In this document: piece by piece, positions 1-7,234 of the stretch | How the letters are laid out: each line of letters begins with the position of its first letter | Position numbering within the stretch: position 1 is the first letter of the stretch | Source of the DNA: a bacterium | GTDB taxonomy: Bacteria; Planctomycetota; J058; JAJDCP01 | DNA length: 30,445 bases | Assembly (NCBI GenBank): GCA_030428695.1 | Contig: JAUIEM010000066.1 | Location: 1-30,445 of the forward strand | Direction: 5' to 3' | Made by a program: the position numbers and the translations under genes | The notes under the pieces: generated by a model | Seen by the model: only the letters and a program-made list of their open reading frames with translations | The model's database searches: none | What the model was told of the DNA's origin: nothing

Positions 1-2765
1 GTCCGCTCTTCCTTCAAGCGCAGGACGCCCTCCGCGTGGTGCCGTCTACGGTCAGCGTTGCGCAACCCCACTGCCGCAAGAATCTCATTGCGGGTGTAGT
101 GAGCGTGTAGGTGCAGGAGCCCCCGCACGCGTCTCGCCGTGGACAGCACCGGGATACGCCCATAGAGGATATCACAAAGCTCGAGAAGCTCTCCCTGAAC
201 GGCGGGTTGTGCCGCTAGCCTGTCGGCGAACGAGCTCCGCCCGCGCACGCTCTTGCCGTCATCCAGCACCTGGTAGGCGAGCATGAAGTCCAACCGCTCG
301 TCCGCCTTGCCGGCGCTCGAACCCATGGCGAGCTCTTTCAACCGGTCGATGCGCTCCGGGTCGTCGAGGTGGCAGAGTCGCCCGAGCCGCTTCGACAGGT
401 ACGCTTCAGCCTCGTTCCCCGCCCCAGTGAGGACGCCAGCCCGACGCCGAACAGTCGTCCATCCGCCGGCCCGGTAGACCTCGTCGACGTCACGGCCCGA
501 GCCTTCGAGGAACTTCTTGAGCGTGACCGGCTCCCCCTCCGAGAGCGCGCACAGCTCGACGAGCTCTTGCGTCAGCGCGCGGATCCCGCCGCGCAGGGAG
601 CGCTGCAGGTTGTCGAGGATGATGCGCCGCGCGACCTTGTCCAGCTGCAGGTGACAACCAGGGGGGAGATGGGGGAAACCGGTGCTGACAGCCTCTTTGA
701 GCGCACCCCGCGAGAGCCCAGTCAGCGCCGTGAGCAGAGGGGCGAATCGGAACTCGCGACGATGTTGACCGATGAAGTCGAGCACCAAGCAGCTGCTCTT
801 GCCCTCATGCAGGCGCAACCCCCGGCCTAGCTGTTGTAGGAACAGGGTTGAGCTCTGCGTCGGCCGGAGCAGCAAGAGCGTGTTCAGGAACGGAAGGTCG
901 ACACCCTCGTTGTAGAGGTCGCACGTGAAGATCACGCGTATCTCGCCGCGTTGGAGCCGCCTCGGTACTTCGTCTCGTTCTCGGCTCGAGCTCCCACCGT
1001 GCAAGGCAGCGGCGGGGATTCCCGCTTCACTGCATCGCGATGCCATGAACTCCGCGTGCTCGACGCTGACACAAAAACCCAACGCACACATCCGTGCAGG
1101 ATCGCCCCAACGGCTATGCAGCTGCGCGATGATGAGGTCGGCCCGCCGATGGTCCGCCGTGTAGACACGCTCGAGGTCGGCCTCAACGTAGCCACCTCTT
1201 CGGAAACCGAGCGCGCGGAGGTCGACGCCGTCGTGCACACCGTAGTACTCGAAGGGGGTCAACAGTTGGCGGGCGATCGCTCGCCAGATCCGCAGCTCCG
1301 AAGCGATACGGTTCCCGAAGTCCGGCAAGAGGGAACGTCCGTCCGACCGCTCTGGCGTGGCGGTCAGCCCGAGCAGCACCCTCGGGCGCAGGTGCTCCAT
1401 CACGGTCCGGTAGCTCTTGGCGGGGACATGGTGGCACTCGTCAACCACCATGAAGCTCCAGAAGTCTGGCGCGTACCGCGTGCTGAAACCACGGCTGGTA
1501 AAGGATTGGACAGTCGCGAAGAGATGGTCGGCCCTATCGAGCTCGACACCGGAGGTGAGAAGCTCGCCAAACGATTCGTCGCGGAGGAGGTGCCGGAACG
1601 TATCCAGCGCCTGCCGCAAGATTTCCTGCCTGTGGGCAAGAAACAACAGCCGCGGGCGGAGCCCGTCCTTCCCGATCTGGCGCTGATAGTCGAAGGCCGC
1701 GACAACCGTCTTGCCCGTCCCGGTCGCGGCGACGACGAGGTTCCGCCAGCTGCCGTGTAGCTCGCGCTCGACCTCGAGGCGCTCGAGGATTTCACGCTGG
1801 AAGGGGTAGGGACGCAACTGAAACCAGTGCCGTCGCGTCCGCGCCGCGCCTGGTCCGAGCCCTCTCCGTTCCTCTCCCAGCGCGCTGCGCAAACGTGCGC
1901 GTTGGCCTTCGTCCTCTGGATCGAAAGACTCGAACTCCGGGTCCTCCCACAGCGACTCGAATGCGCCACGGAACTTGGCGATCACATGAGGCAGATCGCG
2001 GGCCGAGACCTTGACCATCCACTCATGCCCCGACACCAACGCGGCTCGCGACAGGTTCGCGGAGCCGACGTAGGCCGTGTCCAATCCGCTTGCGCGATGG
2101 AAGAGCCACGCCTTGGCGTGGAGTCGGCTGCGACGACCGTCAAACGAGACGCGAACCTCGGCGCCGGGCAACCTCGCCATCGCCTCGACCGCGTCCGCTT
2201 GGGTCGCGCCCGTGTATGTCGTGGTCAACAGCCGCAGACGTCGGCCCTCCTGGGCGTGCTGCTGGAGCACATCCTGCAGGAATCGAAAACCGCCCCGGGT
2301 CACGAAGCTGACCAAGGCATCGATGGAGTCCGCGGTCGAGACTTCCGCGCACAACTCCCGCCCCAACGACGGCTCGCCGCGCCCGGGTGTGAGCAACGAG
2401 CTCACGGAGAGCGGCGAGGCAGGGAGCGGCGGCGGGGACTCGCGAAACACCGCGCGGAGAACCTGCGCTGGCTCGGAGATCTCCTGCTCTGCCGGCGGCT
2501 GGTCCCAACGGCGACGGAGGAACGCGAACAGCTCATTGACCAGCTGTCGTTGGGACTCGATACGCCCCGGCTTGGGGAAGCTGCTCAGAAGGCGGCGTAA
2601 CTCATCGGCAGCGAAGGCAGCGAAACGGACTGCGGAGTCGGATGAGTCCGGTGCGTCGGTGATCGTCTTGCGACCCTCCGCGTCGCGCACCTGCGAGAGC
2701 GCTGCGGCCAGCTCGTCCGTGATCAAGTGGTCGTAGGGACCGTCAGGTAGCCCGTCCGCGCTCAT
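1..2765 (-). CDS. PLD-like nuclease / superfamily 2 helicase / DUF3427 protein, C-terminus cut by the window edge
   Basis: Reading the minus strand from ATG at 2765 gives an uninterrupted frame of 921 codons that runs off the left edge. In order I see: an N-terminal region; a phospholipase D-like domain with an HxK motif (H216, K218) and the GSAN asparagine N237; a helicase core with Walker A ATGTGKT (K352), a DECH box (D442-H445), motif III TAT and motif VI QLGRGLR (R651); and a C-terminal stretch with HYTRNEILAAVGL, the style of DUF3427. This matches the known PLD-DEAD/DEAH helicase-DUF3427 arrangement, whose members occur in genome islands; a nucleic-acid-processing or anti-phage role is inference. 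The single visible HxK half-site suggests dimerisation for PLD catalysis. Codon use includes CTA, TTA, TCA, CGT and GCT, unlike the neighbouring genes, which suggests transfer. Start choice: first ATG in frame, with only a weak ribosome site upstream. Confidence 0.9.
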   Translation of the reverse strand, partial: MSADGLPDGPYDHLITDELAAALSQVRDAEGRKTITDAPDSSDSAVRFAAFAADELRRLLSSFPKPGRIESQRQLVNELFAFLRRRWDQPPAEQEISEPAQVLRAVFRESPPPLPASPLSVSSLLTPGRGEPSLGRELCAEVSTADSIDALVSFVTRGGFRFLQDVLQQHAQEGRRLRLLTTTYTGATQADAVEAMARLPGAEVRVSFDGRRSRLHAKAWLFHRASGLDTAYVGSANLSRAALVSGHEWMVKVSARDLPHVIAKFRGAFESLWEDPEFESFDPEDEGQRARLRSALGEERRGLGPGAARTRRHWFQLRPYPFQREILERLEVERELHGSWRNLVVAATGTGKTVVAAFDYQRQIGKDGLRPRLLFLAHRQEILRQALDTFRHLLRDESFGELLTSGVELDRADHLFATVQSFTSRGFSTRYAPDFWSFMVVDECHHVPAKSYRTVMEHLRPRVLLGLTATPERSDGRSLLPDFGNRIASELRIWRAIARQLLTPFEYYGVHDGVDLRALGFRRGGYVEADLERVYTADHRRADLIIAQLHSRWGDPARMCALGFCVSVEHAEFMASRCSEAGIPAAALHGGSSSRERDEVPRRLQRGEIRVIFTCDLYNEGVDLPFLNTLLLLRPTQSSTLFLQQLGRGLRLHEGKSSCLVLDFIGQHRREFRFAPLLTALTGLSRGALKEAVSTGFPHLPPGCHLQLDKVARRIILDNLQRSLRGGIRALTQELVELCALSEGEPVTLKKFLEGSGRDVDEVYRAGGWTTVRRRAGVLTGAGNEAEAYLSKRLGRLCHLDDPERIDRLKELAMGSSAGKADERLDFMLAYQVLDDGKSVRGRSSFADRLAAQPAVQGELLELCDILYGRIPVLSTARRVRGLLHLHAHYTRNEILAAVGLRNADRRRHHAEGVLRLKEER

Positions 2766-2890
2766 GGGTCTCTCGCAAGAGAAGGTCCCTCAGTCTCGGC
2801 GAGGTCGAGCGTTTCGTCCAGCCCCCCACCACTGGATCTCCCCCGTCGACCCGTGTACCCTTCCGCCGGAGGCCCACCCCCGAGGACCGG
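2766..2890. other. Divergent intergenic region
   Basis: This 125-bp stretch separates the helicase gene (minus) from the hybrid kinase gene (plus) and must hold both promoters if neither is read from further away. I see no convincing -35/-10 pair, operator or terminator hairpin in it. Confidence 0.5.
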
Positions 2891-5113
2891 ATGACCGAAC
2901 CGCCCAGCCCCGAGCCCCTCCTGCCCGTGGCGGACCCATCCCACGACCCGCTGCGCTCGATCCTCGAGGGCATCCCCGACCTGGTCTTCGTGCTCTCCGC
3001 CGACGGGCGCTACCTCGAGGTCTTCACCGCCGAGCACGAGCTCCTGATCGCGCCGGTGGAGGAGCTGAAGCAGACGACCATCCACGAGGCGTTGCCGCCG
3101 CCCGCCGCGCGCTACATCCAGAACGTGATCAGCGAGACCCTGGAGTGCGCCTGCATGCAGGAGATCGAGTACGCCCTCGACCTCGGGCAGGGGCGGGCCT
3201 GGTTCAGCGCCCGGGTGATCCCGTACGCCTGGGCCGGGGGGCCGGCGGTGATGTGGGTGGCCCGGGACGTGTCCGGGCGGGTGCGGGCCGAGCTGGCGCT
3301 GAAGGAGACGCTCGACGCGCTCGACCAGCGGGTGCGGATCCGGACGGGCGAGCTGGCGGAGGCCAACCAGCAGCTGCGCACCGAGATGGAGGAGCGCGCC
3401 CGGGCGGAGGCCGAGGTCCGGCGGCGACTGCGCTTCGAGCAGCTGGTGGCGAGCGTGGCGACGCGGTGCGTGCAGGAGGATCCGGCCGGCAGCCTGCGCT
3501 GGTCGCTCGAGGCCCTGGGGCGGCACCTCGGGGCGCGGCGGGCGGGGATCCTGGTGCCGGTCGACGAGGGCTCCCGCTACGTCGCGACCCACACCTGGCC
3601 GGAGCCCCCCGCGGACTGGGAGGACTTCGAGCCGGGCTGGGTGGTGGAAGGGAGCGCGGAGGAAGCGGCGGAGCGCCTCGAGGAGCGCGTCCGCGCCGCC
3701 CGGCCGTGGTTGGTCGAGCGGCCGGAGGGGAGTCTCCAGACCTGGCTGGGGGCGGCAGCGCCGCTGCTGTGCCTGCCCCTGTACGCGGACGGGCGGGCGC
3801 TCGGCGTGCTGGTGGTCCAGCGGGCCGAGGCACCCGCAGAGCCTGAGACCCGCGCCGCCACGGACGCCTGGGGCGCGGAACGGGTCGAGCGCTTCGGGGT
3901 GCTCGCCAGCGTGCTCGCCAGCGTGCTGTTCCGCATGGACGCCGAGGAGCGCCGCCGCCAGCTCGAGCTGCGCTTCCTCCAGGCCCAGAAGCTCGAGAGC
4001 CTCGGCATCATGGCAGGCGGCGTCGCCCACGACTTCAACAACCTGCTGACCGCGATCCTCGGCAACGCCAGCCTGCTCGCCGAGCAGGTCCCCGACGAAG
4101 AGGCGCGGGACGCCGCAAGCGAGATCGTCGAGGTCTCCCGGCGCGCCTCCGAGCTGACCGAGCAGCTGCTGGCCTACGCGGGACGCGGCGGCGGCCCGCA
4201 CGAGAGCGTCGACCTGTCGGCGCTGGTGTCCGGGCTGCGCCGCATGCACCGGGCGCTGGTCGGCCGCAGCGCCGAGCTTGGCTACGCCCTCGCCGGCGAG
4301 CTCGCGGCCCTGCGGGGCGATCCGACCCAGCTGCGGCAGGTCGTCGTCAACCTCGTGGTCAACGCCTTCGAGGCGCTGCCGGAGGGGCGCGGGACGATCG
4401 AGGTGCGGACCGGCATGCAGACCCTGCGCCGCGACGACGAGGGCCTGCTGCTCAAGCCGCCGGTGGGTGGCGAGTACGTGTTCATCGAGGTCGCGGACGA
4501 CGGCGCGGGGATGGACCTCGCCACCCAGGCGAAGATCTTCGACCCCTTCTTCACCACCAAGTTCACGGGCCGGGGGCTCGGCCTGGCCGCCGTGCTCGGC
4601 ATCGTCCGCAGCCACCGCGGCACCCTGCGGGTCAAGAGCGCCCCGGGACAGGGCACGCGCTTCTCGGTCTACTTCCCGGCCGACCGCGGCGCCTCCGGGG
4701 CCGGTGCGTCCTCTTCTGTGCTGCCGGCGGCCTGGCGCGGCAGCGGGCGGGTGCTGCTGGTCGACGACGACAACCTGGTGCGCAAGGTCACCCGGCGCAT
4801 GCTCGCGCGCCTGGGCTTCGAGGTCGAAGAGGTGGCGGCCGGGCGCGAAGCGCGCGCGCGGCTCGCGAACGCGACGGCGCCGGTGCGCGCCGTCGTCCTC
4901 GACTGGACGATGCCCGACCTCGACGGGCCCGAGACGGTCCGGCGCCTGCGGGCCGTGGACGCGACGGTGCCGATCCTGATGTGCAGCGGGTACGGGCCCG
5001 AGGCCCTCGGGGAGGCGCTGACAGCGGCGGGCTGCCAGGGTTTCCTGCGCAAGCCCTTCAGCCTGGACGGCCTGCGAGCGGCGCTGCGGAAGCTCCTCGA
5101 GCCCGACGGCTGA
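2891..5113 (+). CDS. Soluble PAS-GAF hybrid sensor histidine kinase with C-terminal receiver
   Basis: 740 residues with no membrane segment, so a cytosolic sensor. Domains in order: PAS-like (about 20-130), a short coiled coil (about 135-180), a GAF-like domain (about 180-345), a HisKA dimerisation domain with the phosphoacceptor in AHDFNN (H380), an HATPase domain (N-box NLVVNAFEAL about 487-496, G1 box DDGAGM, G2 box GRGLGLA), and a receiver (about 620-735) with acidic D625/D626, phosphoacceptor D671 in VVLDWTMPD and K721. The AHDFNN H-box is that of the family of hybrid kinases that phosphorylate their own receiver. There is no output domain and no HPt domain here, so the phosphate must leave to an unseen partner or the receiver tunes the kinase. 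Ligand unknown. The gene ends 6 bp from the convergent GGDEF gene. Start: ATG with a weak GAGG upstream. Confidence 0.93.
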   Translation: MTEPPSPEPLLPVADPSHDPLRSILEGIPDLVFVLSADGRYLEVFTAEHELLIAPVEELKQTTIHEALPPPAARYIQNVISETLECACMQEIEYALDLGQGRAWFSARVIPYAWAGGPAVMWVARDVSGRVRAELALKETLDALDQRVRIRTGELAEANQQLRTEMEERARAEAEVRRRLRFEQLVASVATRCVQEDPAGSLRWSLEALGRHLGARRAGILVPVDEGSRYVATHTWPEPPADWEDFEPGWVVEGSAEEAAERLEERVRAARPWLVERPEGSLQTWLGAAAPLLCLPLYADGRALGVLVVQRAEAPAEPETRAATDAWGAERVERFGVLASVLASVLFRMDAEERRRQLELRFLQAQKLESLGIMAGGVAHDFNNLLTAILGNASLLAEQVPDEEARDAASEIVEVSRRASELTEQLLAYAGRGGGPHESVDLSALVSGLRRMHRALVGRSAELGYALAGELAALRGDPTQLRQVVVNLVVNAFEALPEGRGTIEVRTGMQTLRRDDEGLLLKPPVGGEYVFIEVADDGAGMDLATQAKIFDPFFTTKFTGRGLGLAAVLGIVRSHRGTLRVKSAPGQGTRFSVYFPADRGASGAGASSSVLPAAWRGSGRVLLVDDDNLVRKVTRRMLARLGFEVEEVAAGREARARLANATAPVRAVVLDWTMPDLDGPETVRRLRAVDATVPILMCSGYGPEALGEALTAAGCQGFLRKPFSLDGLRAALRKLLEPDG

Positions 5114-5119
5114 AGGCCC

Positions 5120-6073
5120 TCAGTCAATCTCGCAGCGGTTCCGGCCGGCGTTCTTTGCCCGGTACAGCGCCTGGTCGGCGCGCTCGAGCAGCGCCTGCAC
5201 GGCGGTCTCGGCGGCGCCGGGCAGGGTGGCGATGCCGATCGACACGGTGACGGTCCCGAGCCCTTTGCCGTCCGCGGTCACGAGCTGCTCGGCCGCGATC
5301 GCCCCGCGCAGGCGCTCGGCGACCTGGAGGGCAGTGGCGGTGTCGGCCTGGGGGAGCACGACGGTGAACTCCTCCCCGCCGTAGCGCGCGACCAGGTCGG
5401 TCGGCCGCACGTTCTCCTTGAGCCGCTGGGCGACGGTGTGCAGGACGAAGTCGCCCGCCGCGTGGCCGTGGGTGTCGTTGAACTTCTTGAAGTGGTCGAT
5501 GTCGACCATCAGCAGCGAGACCGGCTTCCCGTCCTGCACGCAGCGCTGCACCTGGCGCGGCATCGTCTCGGACAGCCAGCGCCGGTTGTACATGCCGGTC
5601 AGCGCGTCGAGGGTCGCGTAGCGCTGGTACTCCTGCTGCAGGTGCTGGCTGGCGCGGACCGCGGAGTTGTTGCCGCGCAGCCGCTCGGAGAGGATCGCGA
5701 GCAGGTTGATCGCGACCTCGTGCGAGGCGCGGATCAACGACCAGAAGACCTCCTTGCCGATCTCGAGCACCCGGCTGGTTTCCGCCGCGATCACCCAGGC
5801 CGAGCGGGGCTTGCGGTCGATCAGGGACAGCTCGCCGACGCTCTGCCCAGCCTCGAGCAGCGCCACCGGGTCGCTGTCGGGCGACTCGAGGTGCACCCGC
5901 AGGCGCCCCGCGAGCAGCAGGTACATCACGCCGCAGCCGCCGGCCGGCTCGATCAGCACCGCCTCGGCCGCGATCTCGCGCACCGGGCAGGTGTTGAGCA
6001 GGCCCTCGACCGCGACCGGGTCGACGCGGTGCAGCAGCGACTGGCTCTCGAACTCCGCGCGGCTCAGGCCCAT
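5120..6073 (-). CDS. Cyclic-nucleotide-binding domain / GGDEF diguanylate cyclase
   Basis: 317 residues. The N-terminal half (about 10-135) is a cNMP-binding/Crp-type beta roll with the pattern AGQSVGELSLIDRKPRSA around the phosphate-binding cassette. The C-terminal half (about 150-317) is a GGDEF domain with metal residue D191 in VDIDHFK and an intact catalytic GGEEF at 232-236. RPTD at 223-226, five residues before GGEEF, is a canonical inhibitory I-site, so product feedback by c-di-GMP is expected. The fusion implies that a cyclic nucleotide (cAMP or cGMP) or another ligand gates c-di-GMP synthesis; the ligand is inference. No membrane segment. It lies 12 bp downstream of the MTH938-type gene on the same strand, so the two are probably co-transcribed. 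Confidence 0.93.
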   Translation of the reverse strand: MGLSRAEFESQSLLHRVDPVAVEGLLNTCPVREIAAEAVLIEPAGGCGVMYLLLAGRLRVHLESPDSDPVALLEAGQSVGELSLIDRKPRSAWVIAAETSRVLEIGKEVFWSLIRASHEVAINLLAILSERLRGNNSAVRASQHLQQEYQRYATLDALTGMYNRRWLSETMPRQVQRCVQDGKPVSLLMVDIDHFKKFNDTHGHAAGDFVLHTVAQRLKENVRPTDLVARYGGEEFTVVLPQADTATALQVAERLRGAIAAEQLVTADGKGLGTVTVSIGIATLPGAAETAVQALLERADQALYRAKNAGRNRCEID

Positions 6074-6085
6074 CGGTCCCCCGGC

Positions 6086-6457
6086 TCAGCAGGTGGAATG
6101 GAAGAGGCCCGCGACCTGCTGGTCCTCGGCGAGCCGGTTGTAGATCGCGACCGCCTCTTCGGTCTGGGCGACGTGGACGCGCACGCCGCGCTCCTCGAGC
6201 AGGGCGAGGGTCTCGGGACAGACCTGCAGACGCTCGTGCATCCCGCGGCTCAGCACGATGACGGTCGCGCCGCGGGCGAGCAGCTCTTCGACGTCGGCGG
6301 GCTGGATGCCGGGAACGTGGCGGGTGCCGGTCTCGTTCCAGTCCCAGGCGCGGGAGCCGCCGGGGAAGAGCTTGAGGTCCTTGCCGTGGACCCCGCCCTC
6401 GAGCTCGATACGGCCCCACTGCAGGGCGGTGATGCGCGGGGATGCCGTGGCGGCCAT
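6086..6457 (-). CDS. MTH938/NDUFAF3-type small protein
   Basis: 123 residues from ATG at 6457, chosen because GGAG sits about 8 nt upstream and similarity to the family begins here; a longer frame reaches back to 7024 but lacks family-like sequence. Family hallmarks are visible: GGVHGKDLKLFPGG (21-34), AWDWNETGTRHVPGIQ (37-52) and VLSRGM (68-73). This single-domain family includes archaeal MTH938 and the mitochondrial complex I assembly factor NDUFAF3; the biochemical function of bacterial members is not known. It is followed after 12 bp by the cNMP-GGDEF gene, an unusual partner that I cannot explain from the family. Confidence 0.88.
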   Translation of the reverse strand: MAATASPRITALQWGRIELEGGVHGKDLKLFPGGSRAWDWNETGTRHVPGIQPADVEELLARGATVIVLSRGMHERLQVCPETLALLEERGVRVHVAQTEEAVAIYNRLAEDQQVAGLFHSTC

Positions 6458-6579
6458 CGTCTTCTCCAGCTGTTCGAAGCTGTAGTATGGCAGCTCGTGG
6501 CGCGGGGGCAAGCCGGCTTTCCGCTTGCCCGTCGGGGCGATCTCGGCGACCCTGGCGGAAACGGGGCAAAGTGGTCCAA

Positions 6580-6660
6580 GCCCGGTTGATTCACCAGGAT
6601 TTCGTCGCGAGGGCCTGGAGGCCGCAGTGGATCGGGCGCTTCGGGCCATCGAGCAGCGGA
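6580..6660 (+). repeat. Dispersed intergenic repeat, copy A
   Basis: Begins with TTGATTCACCAGGAT (6586-6600) and continues with CCTGGAGGCCGC and GGGCGCTTCGG. The first 21 bases match the opposed copy B at 20 positions. Downstream similarity to B and C is patchy, with short indels. Confidence 0.75.
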
Positions 6661-6678
6661 GCCCATGCCTTGTCCATA

Positions 6679-6760
6679 GGTGAGCAGCGCAGAGGGTCCG
6701 AAGTGCCCGAGACGCGCGGCATCCAGGTCCGCAGCAGGGATCCTGGTGAATCAAACGGGC
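6679..6760 (-). repeat. Dispersed intergenic repeat, copy B (inverted relative to A)
   Basis: Read on the minus strand this copy starts with TTGATTCACCAGGAT and shares 23 identical bases (6728-6750) with copy C at 28965-28987; it ends in GCGCTGCTCACC as copy C does. A and B together could form a long stem-loop with perfect 15-bp outer arms, TTGATTCACCAGGAT against ATCCTGGTGAATCAA (6740-6754). Confidence 0.78.
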
Positions 6761-6775
6761 AAGAGAGGAGAGGCG

Positions 6776-7234
6776 ATGAGACTGAAGATCAATGGGAAGA
6801 TGCGGGAGCTCGGGGACATCGACCCCGACACCCCGCTGCTCTGGGTGCTGCGCGACGAGCTCGGCATGATCGGCACGAAGTTCGGCTGCGGGATGTCCCT
6901 GTGCGGCGCCTGCACGGTCCACCTCGACGGGCGCGACGTGCGCTCGTGCAGCACGACCGTCGGCAGCCTCGACGAGGAGCGCGAGATCACGACCATCGAG
7001 GGCCTCTCCCCCGACGGCAGCCACCCCCTGCAGCGGGCCTGGGTCGCCTGCCAGGTGCCCCAGTGCGGCTACTGCCAGTCCGGCCAGATCATGAGCGCGG
7101 CGGCGCTGCTCGCCGAGAACCCCGAGCCCAGCGAGGAGGAGATCGTCGCGAAGATGGCGGGCAACATCTGCCGCTGCGGCACCTACCAGCGGATCTGCAA
7201 GGCGGTCCAGCAGGCGGCGGAGGAGATGCGATGA
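6776..7234 (+). CDS. Molybdenum hydroxylase, small [2Fe-2S] subunit (IorA/CoxS type)
   Basis: 152 residues, the usual size of the iron-sulfur subunit of xanthine dehydrogenase-family hydroxylases. The plant-type [2Fe-2S] cluster is bound by C38, C43, C46 and C58 ([17 protein letters not shown]...C) and the second cluster by C97, C100, C132 and C134 (QCGYC and NICRCGTY). It passes electrons from the Mo site of the large subunit to an acceptor. Start: ATG 6776 with GGAGAGG just upstream; an earlier in-frame start at 6680 would add sequence unlike the family and cross repeat B. The stop overlaps the start of the large-subunit gene (ATGA), so the two are translationally coupled. It has no export signal and would cross the membrane together with its Tat-targeted partner. 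No FAD subunit is present, as in isoquinoline 1-oxidoreductase. Confidence 0.95.
   Translation: MRLKINGKMRELGDIDPDTPLLWVLRDELGMIGTKFGCGMSLCGACTVHLDGRDVRSCSTTVGSLDEEREITTIEGLSPDGSHPLQRAWVACQVPQCGYCQSGQIMSAAALLAENPEPSEEEIVAKMAGNICRCGTYQRICKAVQQAAEEMR

Larger units (their letters stand above)
6458..6775. other. Divergent intergenic region dominated by an inverted repeat pair
   Basis: 318 bp between the MTH938-type gene (minus) and the iron-sulfur subunit gene (plus). It carries two opposed copies of a dispersed repeat (6580-6660 and 6679-6760), annotated separately. I see no good coding frame; the open frames crossing it belong to shadows of the flanking genes. The ribosome site of the downstream gene (GGAGAGGCG, about 6768-6775) follows directly after the right copy, so a transcript starting to the left would carry the repeat in its leader. 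Confidence 0.7.

Noticed and set aside
951..2600. Two long plus-strand frames (951-1760 and 1827-2600)
   Set aside because: Antisense to the helicase-PLD gene; the minus frame has Walker A, DECH, motif VI and PLD residues in a single frame, the plus frames none.
2762..4615. 617-codon minus-strand frame opposite the hybrid histidine kinase
   Set aside because: Shadow of the kinase gene, whose domains are unambiguous on the plus strand.
5438..6589. 383-codon plus-strand frame
   Set aside because: Antisense to the GGDEF and MTH938-type genes; His/Val/Gln-rich composition without family features.
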